From: Phytophthora quininea
Lineage: Eukaryota > Oomycota > Peronosporomycetes > Peronosporales > Peronosporaceae
Reading direction: 5' to 3'
Assembly (NCBI GenBank): GCA_011947345.1
Contig: JAAVTG010000675.1
Span: 186,001-250,000 of the forward strand
Length of the DNA stretch: 64,000 nucleotides
Shown: piece after piece, positions 37,593-46,833 of the stretch
Layout of the letters: each line of letters starts with the position of its first letter
Position numbering within the stretch: position 1 is the first letter of the stretch
Translations under genes and position numbers: made by a program
Notes under the pieces: model-generated
Seen by the model: only the letters and a program-made list of their open reading frames with translations
What the model was told of the DNA's origin: nothing
The model's database searches: none

Positions 37593-38944
37593 ATGGCGTC
37601 GGGCTCGCTTCCTCCGGCGCTGACAGCGGCTTTGCTGCTCTGCTGCGCCACCACGTCGGCGCTAACGACGCTTCTGGTCCATCTCTACTTGAGACCCGCT
37701 CCGTCCTCCCTCAAGCGCTCTCCTTCCCAACAGAAAAGCACTGTACAATCTTCCCAAAATTCTTCGCCCACAAAAGTTCCCGCCAAGGCCAAAGCAGACG
37801 TTCAAGAGCTCAAGACACTGGCGGACAATCTAGTCCCCGACTCGCTTCAATTGCAATCGTATTTCAGTCCCGATCGTCTCCAAGACTTTGACCACGCACG
37901 GCTCTTCGACAACTGCAGCAACGTTCTGGCGGTGCTGGACAGGATCCGCCCGTACCTGACCCAGTTCTTCCAGGACAATCTGCCAAGCGACCAAGCGCAG
38001 ATCACGACGCTGCAGAGCTCCACGAGGTCGGACAGCGACGGTCGCGGCGTGGACGAAGAGTCCGACTCGAGCGACGAAGACTTGAGTCCGAGACGCCGCA
38101 GGTCACTGCAGCTCAGGTCTCGCTGGCACCTGCCAGAGTGGATCGACCCCAGCGAGACGGCAGAGATCGTCATCTACCCAGGAGTCAGAGCTGAGACTTT
38201 TGCGCCGCAGAAAGTGGTGAATCTGGAGGAGGGAGGGAAGCCAATCACGGGCAGACGACCGTCGACAGAGAGCAACGGAACGAGGAAACCCAGCTACGGG
38301 TGGTCCAGATCGTCAGTAGAAGAAGAGGACGAAGAGCCTGTGCTAAAGAAGAGGCTAATTGTGCTTCCGGAGGCAGTTGTGATGGGAGGAACGTTTGACT
38401 TGACGGGAGGATCGATCTACATTGGCAAACAAGCTCGCATTGAGCCAGACGTGGTAATCAAAGGACCGGCGATTATTGGAGCCAGGACTACGCTGCGGAG
38501 TGGAGCGTATATCCGCGGAGACGTGATCGTAGGGAGAAATGTAGTGCTGCGTGGCGAGGTAAAGAACTCAGTGATTATGGACGACGCCGAGCTGTGCCAC
38601 CCCGGGTACTGCGGAGACAGCATCTGTGGGTTCAAGAGCCACTTTGGCAACCAAGTGACGACTGCAAATCTGAGCTTGTTGGGAAATGGAAACCTGACTC
38701 TTGATCTGGATGGCGTCACGTACGACACTGGTAGGAAGAAGGCAGGCATTGTACTTGGAGATGGAAGCCAATTAGGTTGCTCATCCGTGACAGATCCGTG
38801 CACGCTAATTCAACAGAATACTGTCGTGTACCCGCTCACGCGTCTTCCCAAGGGGTCTACGGGTCGTCTCTGCTTATCAAGAACAAGCCATTGGAGAAGG
38901 GGGTGCTGGAGATAGTTCCGTTGCAACCATCGGAGCAGAAATGA
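37593..38944 (+). CDS. Membrane-anchored left-handed beta-helix protein
   Basis: About 450 residues, intronless. Residues about 7-32 form an N-terminal anchor (TAALLLCCATTSALTTLLVH), followed by a Ser-rich, acidic linker with SDSSDEDLSPRRRRS. The C-terminal half carries hexapeptide repeats of the LbH fold (GGSIYIGKQARI, DVVIKGPAIIGA, GAYIRGDVIVG, RNVVLRGEVKNSVI, IVLGDGSQLGCSS), as in nucleotide-sugar transferases and acyltransferases such as the GlmU C-domain. No nucleotidyltransferase domain precedes it, so acyltransferase or scaffold activity is possible; substrate unknown. A frame break at GGGG 38852-38855 (needs five G) otherwise replaces the true end (VYGSSLLIKNKPLEKGVLE to stop 38942-38944) with an unrelated tail. 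ATG 37593 chosen because an upstream extension lacks an ATG. Confidence 0.75.
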
Positions 38945-39251
38945 GTGTGGTCCTGCTTTCTTTTGGAGACCACCGTGGCTTCGACGGATATTGCACAAAT
39001 AACATTAACGATTTTCCCAAGATCAACGTGGTGTGTGTTTGGTGCTCCCTGCTACAATAACTTGCAAGCTTCCTACAACGAAATTGCTCCAGGTCCACGT
39101 TTGGTGTTTCTCTCGACAATGATGATGCCTCGACACATGCAGAACCTTGATCACCTTCTTGGTAGTCATCGAACTGTGTGGCACCCTAACGTGGATAACC
39201 TCCAACTTCCTTTCCAGGGGAGCAGCAACTGTAGCAGTTTCTTGGCCAGCT

Positions 39252-39892
39252 CTACTTGTACACAAGGGAGTCGATGGCTTGCTCGATCGCTGCTTCGTCC
39301 TTAGGGTGTCGCTTGCGAGTGTAGAGCCGTCGAACGACCGCAAAGCGTTCGTGGTGTGCAGCAGTGACAATGTCGTGTGGATCCCAGTGAACTCTGGCGC
39401 CTTGAGGGTGTTGACGTCGTCTGGGTGTTCGAGAAGCAGCCAACGACTCCCTCTCGTGCTGATCGGCACAACGTTTCGCTTCCTGATCGAGAGTAAGGAA
39501 GTACTTTAAGAGATGGACGTGGCCCTGCTCAATTGCAGTCCGAAGGATCTGCTCGTCCACCTCGCAGTCCCAAAAGTGGACGCAGAGCCACTGGACCATC
39601 TCCAGATCTCCACGTTTGATGGTAACCTTCGTGCTCTCAGTAAATTGGTAGTGATAGTAGTCTGGGTCCGACCGAAGGAAGTTGCAGAGAGACCACCCAG
39701 GACGGCGGAGCTCGGCACGAGAACTGCTCGACACCCGATCCAGTCCAAGAGTTTGGTCGACCCCAGTGCGCTCGCCTCACTCAGCGACAGGCTCGGAGGT
39801 GGACCGAGGAAGCTGGAGATAAGGCCGCTATGGCTGTCAAGCTCCTTGATAGCGGCGTGGGGTCCAACGGCACTGCCAACAAGCGAGAGCAT
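39252..39892 (-). pseudogene. Ankyrin-repeat gene, truncated copy
   Basis: Starts MLSLVGSAVGPHAAIKEL at 39892 and runs left through ankyrin-like helices (GDLEMVQWLCVHFWDCE, AIEQGHVHLLKYFL, DIVTAAHHERFAVVRRLY). It stops at a TAG at 39252-39254, just inside the repeat edge near 39230. The arm-2 copy continues for another 1.2 kb of ankyrin sequence, so this copy is truncated by the duplication boundary. Frame changes at CCC 39734-39736 and around 39440 and 39380. Oomycete ankyrin families of this kind are large and often decayed; no function can be assigned. Confidence 0.75.
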
Positions 39893-39930
39893 GGCGACAA
39901 GTTTTTGGCAACAGTTGTGAATTGACCCCC

Positions 39931-39969
39931 CACACACACACACACACAAACACAAACACAAACACAAAC
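39931..39969 (+). repeat. Microsatellite (CA)n(CACAAA)4
   Basis: CA run followed by four AAACAC units, between the ankyrin and secreted-protein ATGs. The matching tract in arm 2 (50259-50320) has eight units, a 24-bp difference. Confidence 0.95.
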
Positions 39970-40060
39970 CACCAAATTGACAGAACCCGTGTAGTTCGAA
40001 AGAAAGTGATTTGCCGCACTTGGTGCTTCTAAGCCAATCTGGTTTTTAGCCGAGACTAGA

Positions 40061-40584
40061 ATGCTGCACGTGCTGTTGCTGCTGCTGCTGTGGACGCTGT
40101 GCGAGGCCTCGGAGCTGCGTGGGCGGACGCTCCCCGCCGCCTTCCAGTGGGTGGAGGACCCTCACGCCGCCGACCGCTGCCCGAATGGGTCTACCGGCTG
40201 CGTCAACCACGTCAAGTTCGGCTACACCGTCGTGCCCGTGACCGTCTCGGAGGACGCCTCGCTAGTGCTGCAGTCGGCCGAGCGTCCTCCGAATCTGTCC
40301 GCCGTCGTCCAGCTGGAGACCTACACGCAGCCGGGCTGCGTCGCGAGCGGCTGCCGCACCGTCCGCTGGCTGGGGTCCTCCCGGAGGAGGACTGCTTCAA
40401 CCGCCAGATGCGCCGGCGGGCGGACCAGCCAGACGGCCGTAGCGTTCGCATCGACTTTGGCGGCATCTACTACGAGCACTTGCCCTCAGGCCAGCTGTTC
40501 GTCAAGTTCGAGCGGAGGAACGTCCTGACGCAGCAGGACTCGTGCTCCTTCGAGGTGCGCAGCGGCTACAAGAGGTGGTTCTAA
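40061..40584 (+). CDS. Small secreted Cys-rich protein (arm 1)
   Basis: Signal peptide MLHVLLLLLLWTLCEAS, then a mature domain of about 155 residues with spaced cysteines (DRCPNGSTGC, QPGCVASGC, EEDCFN, DSCSFE) and a C-terminus GYKRWF. No RxLR or LFLAK motif, no family recognised; an apoplastic or secreted protein is all that can be said. The frame is broken at GGGG 40372-40375: one more G joins CRTVRWLG to VLPEEDCFNRQM. The same four-G tract is present in the arm-2 copy, so either both copies are truly frameshifted or the tract is misread in both. Divergent from the ankyrin gene with the microsatellite between them. Confidence 0.65.
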
Positions 40585-40748
40585 CAGATGGAGGGGAGGA
40601 TGTAGCTACCAAGCAGGCTAGTCCGATCGATACACATTTTGATGGCTCCATCCCAGACATCAATTCCGTCGAGACCACTTACTTGCCAATTGGCGACTTC
40701 ACACTCAAGCTTCATTCTACTCCATCCAACTACACTACGACGACAGCC

Positions 40749-41176
40749 ATGGGGAACGTCTCTGGGTGTTGCAGACGAAGTGATCAAGACGTGGTCAAGA
40801 CCACCCCAACCAAGACCTCTGCACCAGATCCGACTCCCCGAGGGCTGGAACGCCGCCCACGCAAGGAGCTGACCGCTCTACGGGTACGGCTCCACGAGCC
40901 CAGACAGCGTCCAAGCCGAAAGCGAGAGCCACCTCGAAGGCAAAATCGAAATCGACTCGGAACCGGTACGCGGAAATCAGCGGAAGCGCCACCTTCAGCT
41001 CGGACTACACTCCGTACGCCATATACGATCATGGTCATCACCACCACGGCGGGGGTGGTTATCACCATGCTGGGGGTCATCATGGTGGAGGTGGCCATTC
41101 CGACTACGATGGAGGAGGCTTCGATGGAGGATGCGGTGATGGCGGCGGCGGTGATGGAGGCGGAGGTGGCGACTGA
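40749..41176 (+). CDS. Dually acylated Gly/His-rich small protein (arm 1)
   Basis: Begins MGNVSGCC: Gly2 with Ser6 fits an N-myristoylation signal and Cys7/Cys8 are candidate palmitoylation sites, so membrane-tethered. A basic Thr/Lys/Pro-rich middle follows, then a tail made almost only of Gly, His, Asp and Tyr (YDHGHHHHGGGGYHH, GGGGHSDYDGGGFDGG), ending GGGGGD at 41171-41176. The His/Gly tail lies in a different frame from the start; adding one C to CCCC 40836-40839 joins them. A metal-binding or phase-separating tail is an inference from composition only. A second MGNVSGC gene follows at 41275. No family recognised. Confidence 0.6.
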
Positions 41177-41274
41177 ATCCACCATTTCGATTGCTTTCGA
41201 CTCCATAGTCGATTTCTATCACTAGTAGTGAATAAAAATCTACCGCATTTTCAGAATCAACCAAGAACCGACTC

Positions 41275-41481
41275 ATGGGGAACGTCTCGGGCTGTTTCAA
41301 GAAGCAGGTTATGGAAGAACCGGCTGAGGATGACCAAGCCGGAGCTCGTACTCACGAGGAAAAAGTTCCATCAGAATCGCCTTTCAAGAGCACCGCTATC
41401 GGACGACATGCTACCGACAGAACACCCCTGTTGAGCTGTGCGACTTCGCCCAGTTCAGTTCAGGAGGGAGTGGGGAAGTAA
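41275..41481 (+). CDS. Small MGNVSGC acylated protein, paralogue
   Basis: 68-residue ORF sharing the first seven residues MGNVSGC with the gene 98 bp upstream, then diverging (FKKQVMEEPAEDDQAG). The N-terminal Gly2 and Cys7 again suggest myristoylation and palmitoylation. It lies outside the inverted repeat. The identical leader with different bodies suggests either a gene duplication with only the leader conserved, or selection on membrane targeting. Short, so coding status is uncertain. Confidence 0.5.
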   Translation: MGNVSGCFKKQVMEEPAEDDQAGARTHEEKVPSESPFKSTAIGRHATDRTPLLSCATSPSSVQEGVGK

Positions 41482-41655
41482 CAAGTCTGGGAGCAAATTG
41501 CACACTGTGGAAGAAGGCGGAGAAAATGAGAATCAATGCTAAGATGGACGAATGAACCGGGAAGCAGACCTAGCATTCAATGAAAGGAGTTTAAAACTAT
41601 TAATCAAGCCTCGATAGTGGCGCTGACCGTCCATTAAATCAGCACACGTCTTGCT

Positions 41656-42350
41656 ATGTTAACAGTGCTGAGCGCGGTGGTCCGCCATTTCTCGGTCGTG
41701 CGCACTCCTCTAGCAACATCCATCTCCAGTGGAACGTGAATTTCCTGCGGTTAGAGCCGCACTATTACCGCAATCAGCTCGTCGAGTCGCTGACCATCGC
41801 AGCGGCGTTAAAATGCTTCAGTGGCTTCTGGTGCGTAGCTCAAATTGCACCATTGTTGCGGAAAAGGTTGTCGAGGCTGCTGCTCGGAACGGCCACTCAG
41901 ACGCGCTGAGATTCCTGTGGAAACACGATGCACAGATGAGGAGCCGACGCAGGTCACATCGTCACCTTCGACTTGAATGTCCGGACTAAGTGGATCTCGA
42001 CCAGCGCGAAAGTTTTGAGCTCATTTGGAGCGTTTCCGACGTTGCGGAGGCTGCGCGAAATGAACACTGGCACGTGGTGCGGTGGTGGCACGATAACGTG
42101 TTGCAAGCTCAGCGACTACCGCTCTACTAGTACATAACTGGGAAGTTGAGATCGCAGAGGACGCACGTCACTACTCGAATCTTTGGGCTTCGCCCAGCGT
42201 TATCCCTTGGGCGATGTCCTCATACCCAGAGTGGTGGAACTGCTGCTTGAAAAGGACCTCCTGCGGTGGGACCCCATGCGCGCTGCCCGACAGCTTACAG
42301 GCCCACGGAGCTTGTGGTGGTTTTTGAGAATGTCATCTCTTGATCTCCTC
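41656..42350 (+). pseudogene. Decayed ankyrin-repeat gene
   Basis: Starts like the ankyrin gene in the repeat (MLTVLSAVVRHF) and hits a stop after about 27 codons. Ankyrin-like pieces then appear in changing frames: LQWLLVRSSNC, VVEAAARNGHSDALRFLWKHD (about 41820-41930), VAEAARNEHWHVVRWWHDN (about 42040-42100), VVELLLEKDLLRWD (about 42230-42280). Multiple stops; a dead copy. Confidence 0.65.
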
Positions 42351-42738
42351 GATCTTTGGTAGCGGAGACCGAGCAAACTTCAAGATGTTGGCCATCTGGT
42401 TGTTGGTGTTACGGATTTCCTCGGTGCAGTCCCCCAAACCATAGTCCATCTGCTGCTCGATCCTCAGCTGGCGGTGCCATGAGCGACTTCCGAAAGCACA
42501 TCGAGATCAGAGGCAAATAGGAAAGACTCACTCCAGCGCATTGCATCCGAATTGCGTCACGGTGGCTCTCGCTGGCGAGCACCGACTATGAACGCCTTGC
42601 AATGACATGCACTCGACGTCCGGACGCGCCATCTGCTCCCTTGCCCACGAGAGTATTCCTCGTTTGGTCACGAGCCATTCACTCGGACGCCAGCGACGAG
42701 ATCAGCTCCGTGTTTGCCGCCGTTGCGCTCCGTTCAAG

Positions 42739-44289
42739 ATGGTGCAGAGTCTCGCGGCCTCGACGCGCCGGTCGGCCTTCTTCACGCTTGAGGACGCCAA
42801 GATCAGCTTCAGCATCATCTGCTGCGTCTGCGGCATCGGCACGCTCGCCATGCCCTCCAACTTCGCGCGAGCAGGCCCAGTGTACGGCACCATCGCCATG
42901 GTGCTGATGGCCTTCGCCAACATCTACGCCACCGTGGCGCTGTCCAGGGTCATCCTCGTCGCCCCGCCATCGGTCAAGACTTTCAGCGACGTCGGCGACT
43001 GGGTGCTCGGCAAGACCGGGCGCTACCTGGTCAACGTGTCCCAGCTACTCGTATGTCTGCTGCTCCCCTGCGCCTTCCTGGTGCTCGGTAGCACCCTCCT
43101 CGACGTGCTCTTCCCAGACTCGTTCAGTCAGATCTTCTGGATCGTCTTCATGGCCATCACCGCCGTGCCGGCGTGTTTGATCCCGACGCTCAAGGCTGCG
43201 GCCATGGTAGCCTTCGTCGGGTGCTTGGGCACCATTATCGCCGACGTGGTCGGAGTGAGCGTCCTCGAATGGGAGATGCGGGGCCACCCCAGTGCGCCGG
43301 CGCCGGATGTGACGCTCCACCAGGTGCTCACTGCGTTCGGAAACTTGTCGCTCGCGTACGGCGTCGCCGTCTTGGTCCCCGACTTGCAGCGCCAGCACTC
43401 GCAGCCGAAGCGCATGCCGCGCGTCATCGTCGTCAGCTTGGGCATCGGCTCTGCGTTCTTCCTCGCGGTGGCCATTGCCGGATACGTGGCCGGCGGCTGT
43501 CAGCTCTCGGCGAATCTGCTCTTCTCCATCGTCAATATTTCGGACCCGTCGTTACCTTCGGCGTTGGGTTTTACGCCGGATCACGGCGCTGTCATCATGG
43601 CGTATCTGTTCATGCACCTGCACGTTGTGATTGTCTTGTCGACGGTGCTACAGCCGCCGTTCTACATGGCCGAGCGCCTCATCTTGGGCATGCACAAGGA
43701 CACCCTGATCGCGGCGGTTGAATCCATCCAGAGCAAGATCGACGACAACGACGGCTGGGAAGAACTCAACGACAAGGTTTCGATGAGCGTTCCCGCCGAC
43801 TCCGATCGACGCGACCTCGAAAACAACCTGGACTCGACGACCGAGACGCTGTCGAATTCGGCCAAGCGCGAGCTGGAGGAGAAGGAGCACGACGAGGCTC
43901 AGCTTTCCGACTACAGCGGTGCCAGCAACATCATCCGCTACGTCGTACTCCGCCTCGCTATCATGGCACTTCTCGTTGGCGCCGCCATCGGATTCCGCGA
44001 CCACTTCCTCGACCTGGTGGACTTCACTGGCGCATCGGCCATCACGGTGTGCTGCCTGGTGCTGCCGCTGATCTTCTACCTCAAGGTCTTCTGGAAGGAC
44101 CTGCCCCTGTACGAGCGCGTTATCGCAGCCATCGTTATCATCGTGTGTACCGTCGTGGGCTGCTACGTGATGATCTACGCCGGCAAGAACTTGTTTAACC
44201 CGGACTCAGACAGCGCCACGTTCCCGTACTGCCCTACCGAGTACCAGAACGAGCCGTACTACGTCAGGAACTCGACGACCTCGGAGTGA
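42739..44289 (+). CDS. Amino acid/auxin permease-type transporter 1
   Basis: 516 residues, intronless, first of three tandem AAAP (PF01490-type) genes. About 11 TM segments. The conserved first TM region reads DAKISFSIICCVCGIGTLAMPSNFARAGP, the G-x-G-x-LAMP unwound helix typical of AAAP/SLC36-38 proton- or sodium-coupled amino-acid transporters. A hydrophilic loop of about 80 residues before the last TMs differs most among the three copies. C-terminus ends NPDSDSATFPYCPTEYQNEPYYV, also shared. ATG 42739 chosen because copies 2 and 3 start at the equivalent place; the open frame extends 44 codons upstream without homology. Plausible role: uptake of host amino acids. The spacer to copy 2 (44290-44859) shows no gene. 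Confidence 0.9.
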   Translation: MVQSLAASTRRSAFFTLEDAKISFSIICCVCGIGTLAMPSNFARAGPVYGTIAMVLMAFANIYATVALSRVILVAPPSVKTFSDVGDWVLGKTGRYLVNVSQLLVCLLLPCAFLVLGSTLLDVLFPDSFSQIFWIVFMAITAVPACLIPTLKAAAMVAFVGCLGTIIADVVGVSVLEWEMRGHPSAPAPDVTLHQVLTAFGNLSLAYGVAVLVPDLQRQHSQPKRMPRVIVVSLGIGSAFFLAVAIAGYVAGGCQLSANLLFSIVNISDPSLPSALGFTPDHGAVIMAYLFMHLHVVIVLSTVLQPPFYMAERLILGMHKDTLIAAVESIQSKIDDNDGWEELNDKVSMSVPADSDRRDLENNLDSTTETLSNSAKRELEEKEHDEAQLSDYSGASNIIRYVVLRLAIMALLVGAAIGFRDHFLDLVDFTGASAITVCCLVLPLIFYLKVFWKDLPLYERVIAAIVIIVCTVVGCYVMIYAGKNLFNPDSDSATFPYCPTEYQNEPYYVRNSTTSE

Positions 44290-44859
44290 ACCGATCAATA
44301 ACGAGCTTAGATCCCCCAATGTCAGGAAAACTTTAAGGCCGGACAACGAGTCTGTGCCGCCGTTGTTGATCTATACAGCCACACCATTTTTCAAGCGCAG
44401 TTTGAATTGAAGCAGTTCCGGTGCACCGTCAAGAGACGAGGCCTGCTGTGAGCCAGCCGTTGTGGTCACGACCAGACGTCTACAGCAGCAGATCCACTGC
44501 AATTTGCTTGTTTCGGTAGACCGTCATGCCAAACGAGAGTACTAACATGCTCATCCATTCCTCTCGTTTGGATGCCTCGACACTGTCGAGTTGACAGCCA
44601 ACTCGGTCTGGTTCCATCTTGCAGCACTCCAGGCGACTCAAATCGCGGGCGACGGCGAAGTCTCCGGCGCTCGGCCGGGGGCCTTGCTATGTCGGGACAA
44701 ACTTTGCAGTGCCTGCAAAGTGCAACAACGACACGCATCCACCAACGCCGCGCTGGATGTCTCGTGTACGTCTCGGCGTTGCTGACCACGAGCCGCGGCC
44801 ACTCAGCAACTCGCCCCCGCCCGGTTGCTTCGAGCTCTCGCCCGCCGCAAGCGTCCAAC

Positions 44860-46374
44860 ATGGCAGGATCCCGCGCGTTCCTGACGATCGAAGATGCCAA
44901 GGCCATTTTCAACATCGTGTGCTGCTTCTTCGGTATCGGCACGCTGTCCATGCCCTCCAACTTCGCCCGTGCCGGACCGGTGTACGCCACGATTGCCATG
45001 CTGCTCATGGCCTTCGCCAACATTTACGCCACGGTGGCGCTGTCCAGGGTGATGTTGGTGGCCCCCGCCTCGGTCAAGACGTTCACGGATGTTGGCGACT
45101 GGGTGCTCGGCAGGACGGGCCGCTACCTCGTGATTGTGTCCCAGCTCGCTGTGTGTCTGCTTATGCCGTGTGCCTTCCTGGTGCTCGGTAGTACGCTACT
45201 GGACGTGTTGTTCCCGGGATCGACCTTCAGCCAGGTCTTTTGGATCGTCTTCATGGCCATCACCGTCATCCCGTCCTGCTTGATCCCGACCCTCAAGGCC
45301 GCTGCGTCCATCGCGTTCGTTGGCTGCATGGGAACGTTGATTGCCGACATCATCGGTGTTAGCATTCTGGAGTGGGAAATGCGCGGCCACCCAGCGATCC
45401 CGACACCCGATATCTCGATGCACCAGGTGCTCATGTGTTTCGGTAACCTCTCGCTGGCCTACGGAGCCTCGGTGGTCGTTCCGGACCTCCAGCGCCAGCA
45501 CTCGGAACCGCAGCGCATGCCCCGTATCATCCTTGTGAGCTTGGGACTCGGGTCGGCGATCTTTTTGGCGGTGGCCATCGCCGGCTACGTCGCCGGCGGT
45601 TGCCAGCTTTCGGGCAACTTGCTCTTCTCGGTGGTCAACACGTCGGATCCGTCGTCACCGTCCGCGTTGGGCTTCATCCCGAACCGCGGTGCTGTCATTA
45701 TGGCCTACCTCTTCATGCAAGTCCACATCACCATCGCTTTTTCGACGGTGATCCAACCGCCGTTCTACATGGCCGAACGCTTCATCCTGGGCATGCACAA
45801 GAGCGCGATGGACAAGAGTCTAAACGGCGAGCCTGCTGTCGGCGAGCTGCAGGAGAAGCTGTCGTCCGCTTCGGCGGCGTCGCCCGTTGTGACTGCTGAG
45901 CCGTTGACCACCAACGACCTGGAGAGCAACTACATCGCTGCCAACGCACAGAACCGCACACTGACCGACGAAGAGAAGAAGAAGAAGGACGAGGAGGAGC
46001 TGTCCGAGTACTCGGGCGCGAGCACCGTCATCCGCTACGTTATTCTGCGTCTCGCCATCATCGCGGTGCTTGTGGCTGCGTCCATCGGCCTCAAGGACCA
46101 CTTCCTGGATCTCGTCGACTTTACCGGCGCGTCGGCCATCACGGTGTGCTGCCTTGCGCTGCCTATTGTGTTCTACCTCAAGGTCTTCTGGAAGACGCTG
46201 CCGCTGTACGAGCGCGTCGTGGCCGTGCTGATCATCATTATCTGCAGCATCGTCGGCTGCTATGTCATGATCTACGCCGGCAAGAACCTGTTCAACCCGG
46301 ACTCGGACAGCGCCACGTTCCCCTACTGCAAGGAGGAGGACCAGACCGAGCCGTACTACACGAGGACTACGTGA
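44860..46374 (+). CDS. Amino acid/auxin permease-type transporter 2
   Basis: 504 residues, same family and orientation. Starts MAGSRAFLTIEDAKAIFNIVC. Differs from copy 1 mainly in the cytosolic loop (about residues 320-380, rich in Lys/Glu: DEEKKKKDEEELSEYSG) and has an extra residue in the PGSTFSQ loop. No frame breaks. The long upstream open frame (from 44572) has no counterpart in the paralogues, so the ATG at 44860 is preferred. CATGCTCATCCATTCC near 44548 resembles an Inr but is far upstream. The spacer to copy 3 (46375-46833) shows no gene. Confidence 0.9.
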   Translation: MAGSRAFLTIEDAKAIFNIVCCFFGIGTLSMPSNFARAGPVYATIAMLLMAFANIYATVALSRVMLVAPASVKTFTDVGDWVLGRTGRYLVIVSQLAVCLLMPCAFLVLGSTLLDVLFPGSTFSQVFWIVFMAITVIPSCLIPTLKAAASIAFVGCMGTLIADIIGVSILEWEMRGHPAIPTPDISMHQVLMCFGNLSLAYGASVVVPDLQRQHSEPQRMPRIILVSLGLGSAIFLAVAIAGYVAGGCQLSGNLLFSVVNTSDPSSPSALGFIPNRGAVIMAYLFMQVHITIAFSTVIQPPFYMAERFILGMHKSAMDKSLNGEPAVGELQEKLSSASAASPVVTAEPLTTNDLESNYIAANAQNRTLTDEEKKKKDEEELSEYSGASTVIRYVILRLAIIAVLVAASIGLKDHFLDLVDFTGASAITVCCLALPIVFYLKVFWKTLPLYERVVAVLIIIICSIVGCYVMIYAGKNLFNPDSDSATFPYCKEEDQTEPYYTRTT

Positions 46375-46833
46375 TCAGTCCGACCGATAGCATCGTTACG
46401 AGTAGGAAGCCCAACAATATTACAGTGCATCGACGAAGAACTAATGGTGGAAAGCATTTACCAGCACCGGTAACAACTATCAGCACTACGACCATCGACT
46501 GCAATCGGAGACCACGTTGCAGATATCCTTGCGGCTCTTTTCCGGTGCACGCCTTAAAAACGTGTCACCTCCGTATCTCCAGCGGATGGCAGACATCACT
46601 CGCTTCGACGACCTGTTCTGTGCCGGCGCTCGTCCTGTTTTCGTAAAGCGCATTGCGCACCAGCCTGGCGCTCGTGACCAGGGATACGCGCGAACGGGAC
46701 AAGTTGATCTTGTCAGCGATCGTCCACGGGACTGGCAATGACCATGTTGTACTTCCCTGGCCGACCGCCCACCACTCCCCTTGTGCACGCCGGCTTTGGT
46801 TCCTCACTTCTCCAATTCATCGGTTCCGTCGCC

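Larger units (their letters stand above)
39230..41163 (+). repeat. Inverted repeat arm 1 (about 1.93 kb)
   Basis: Reverse complement of 49066-51024 with about ten single-base differences I could count, plus a microsatellite length change (four versus eight TTTGTG units). Carries the start of an ankyrin gene, a secreted Cys-rich gene and most of an acylated Gly/His-rich gene. Homology stops near 39230 and 41163, inside the ankyrin gene and inside the Gly-rich tail. Confidence 0.95.

Noticed and set aside
40061..40584. RxLR effector call for the secreted protein
   Set aside because: RGRTL near the start does not fit RxLR and no EER follows.
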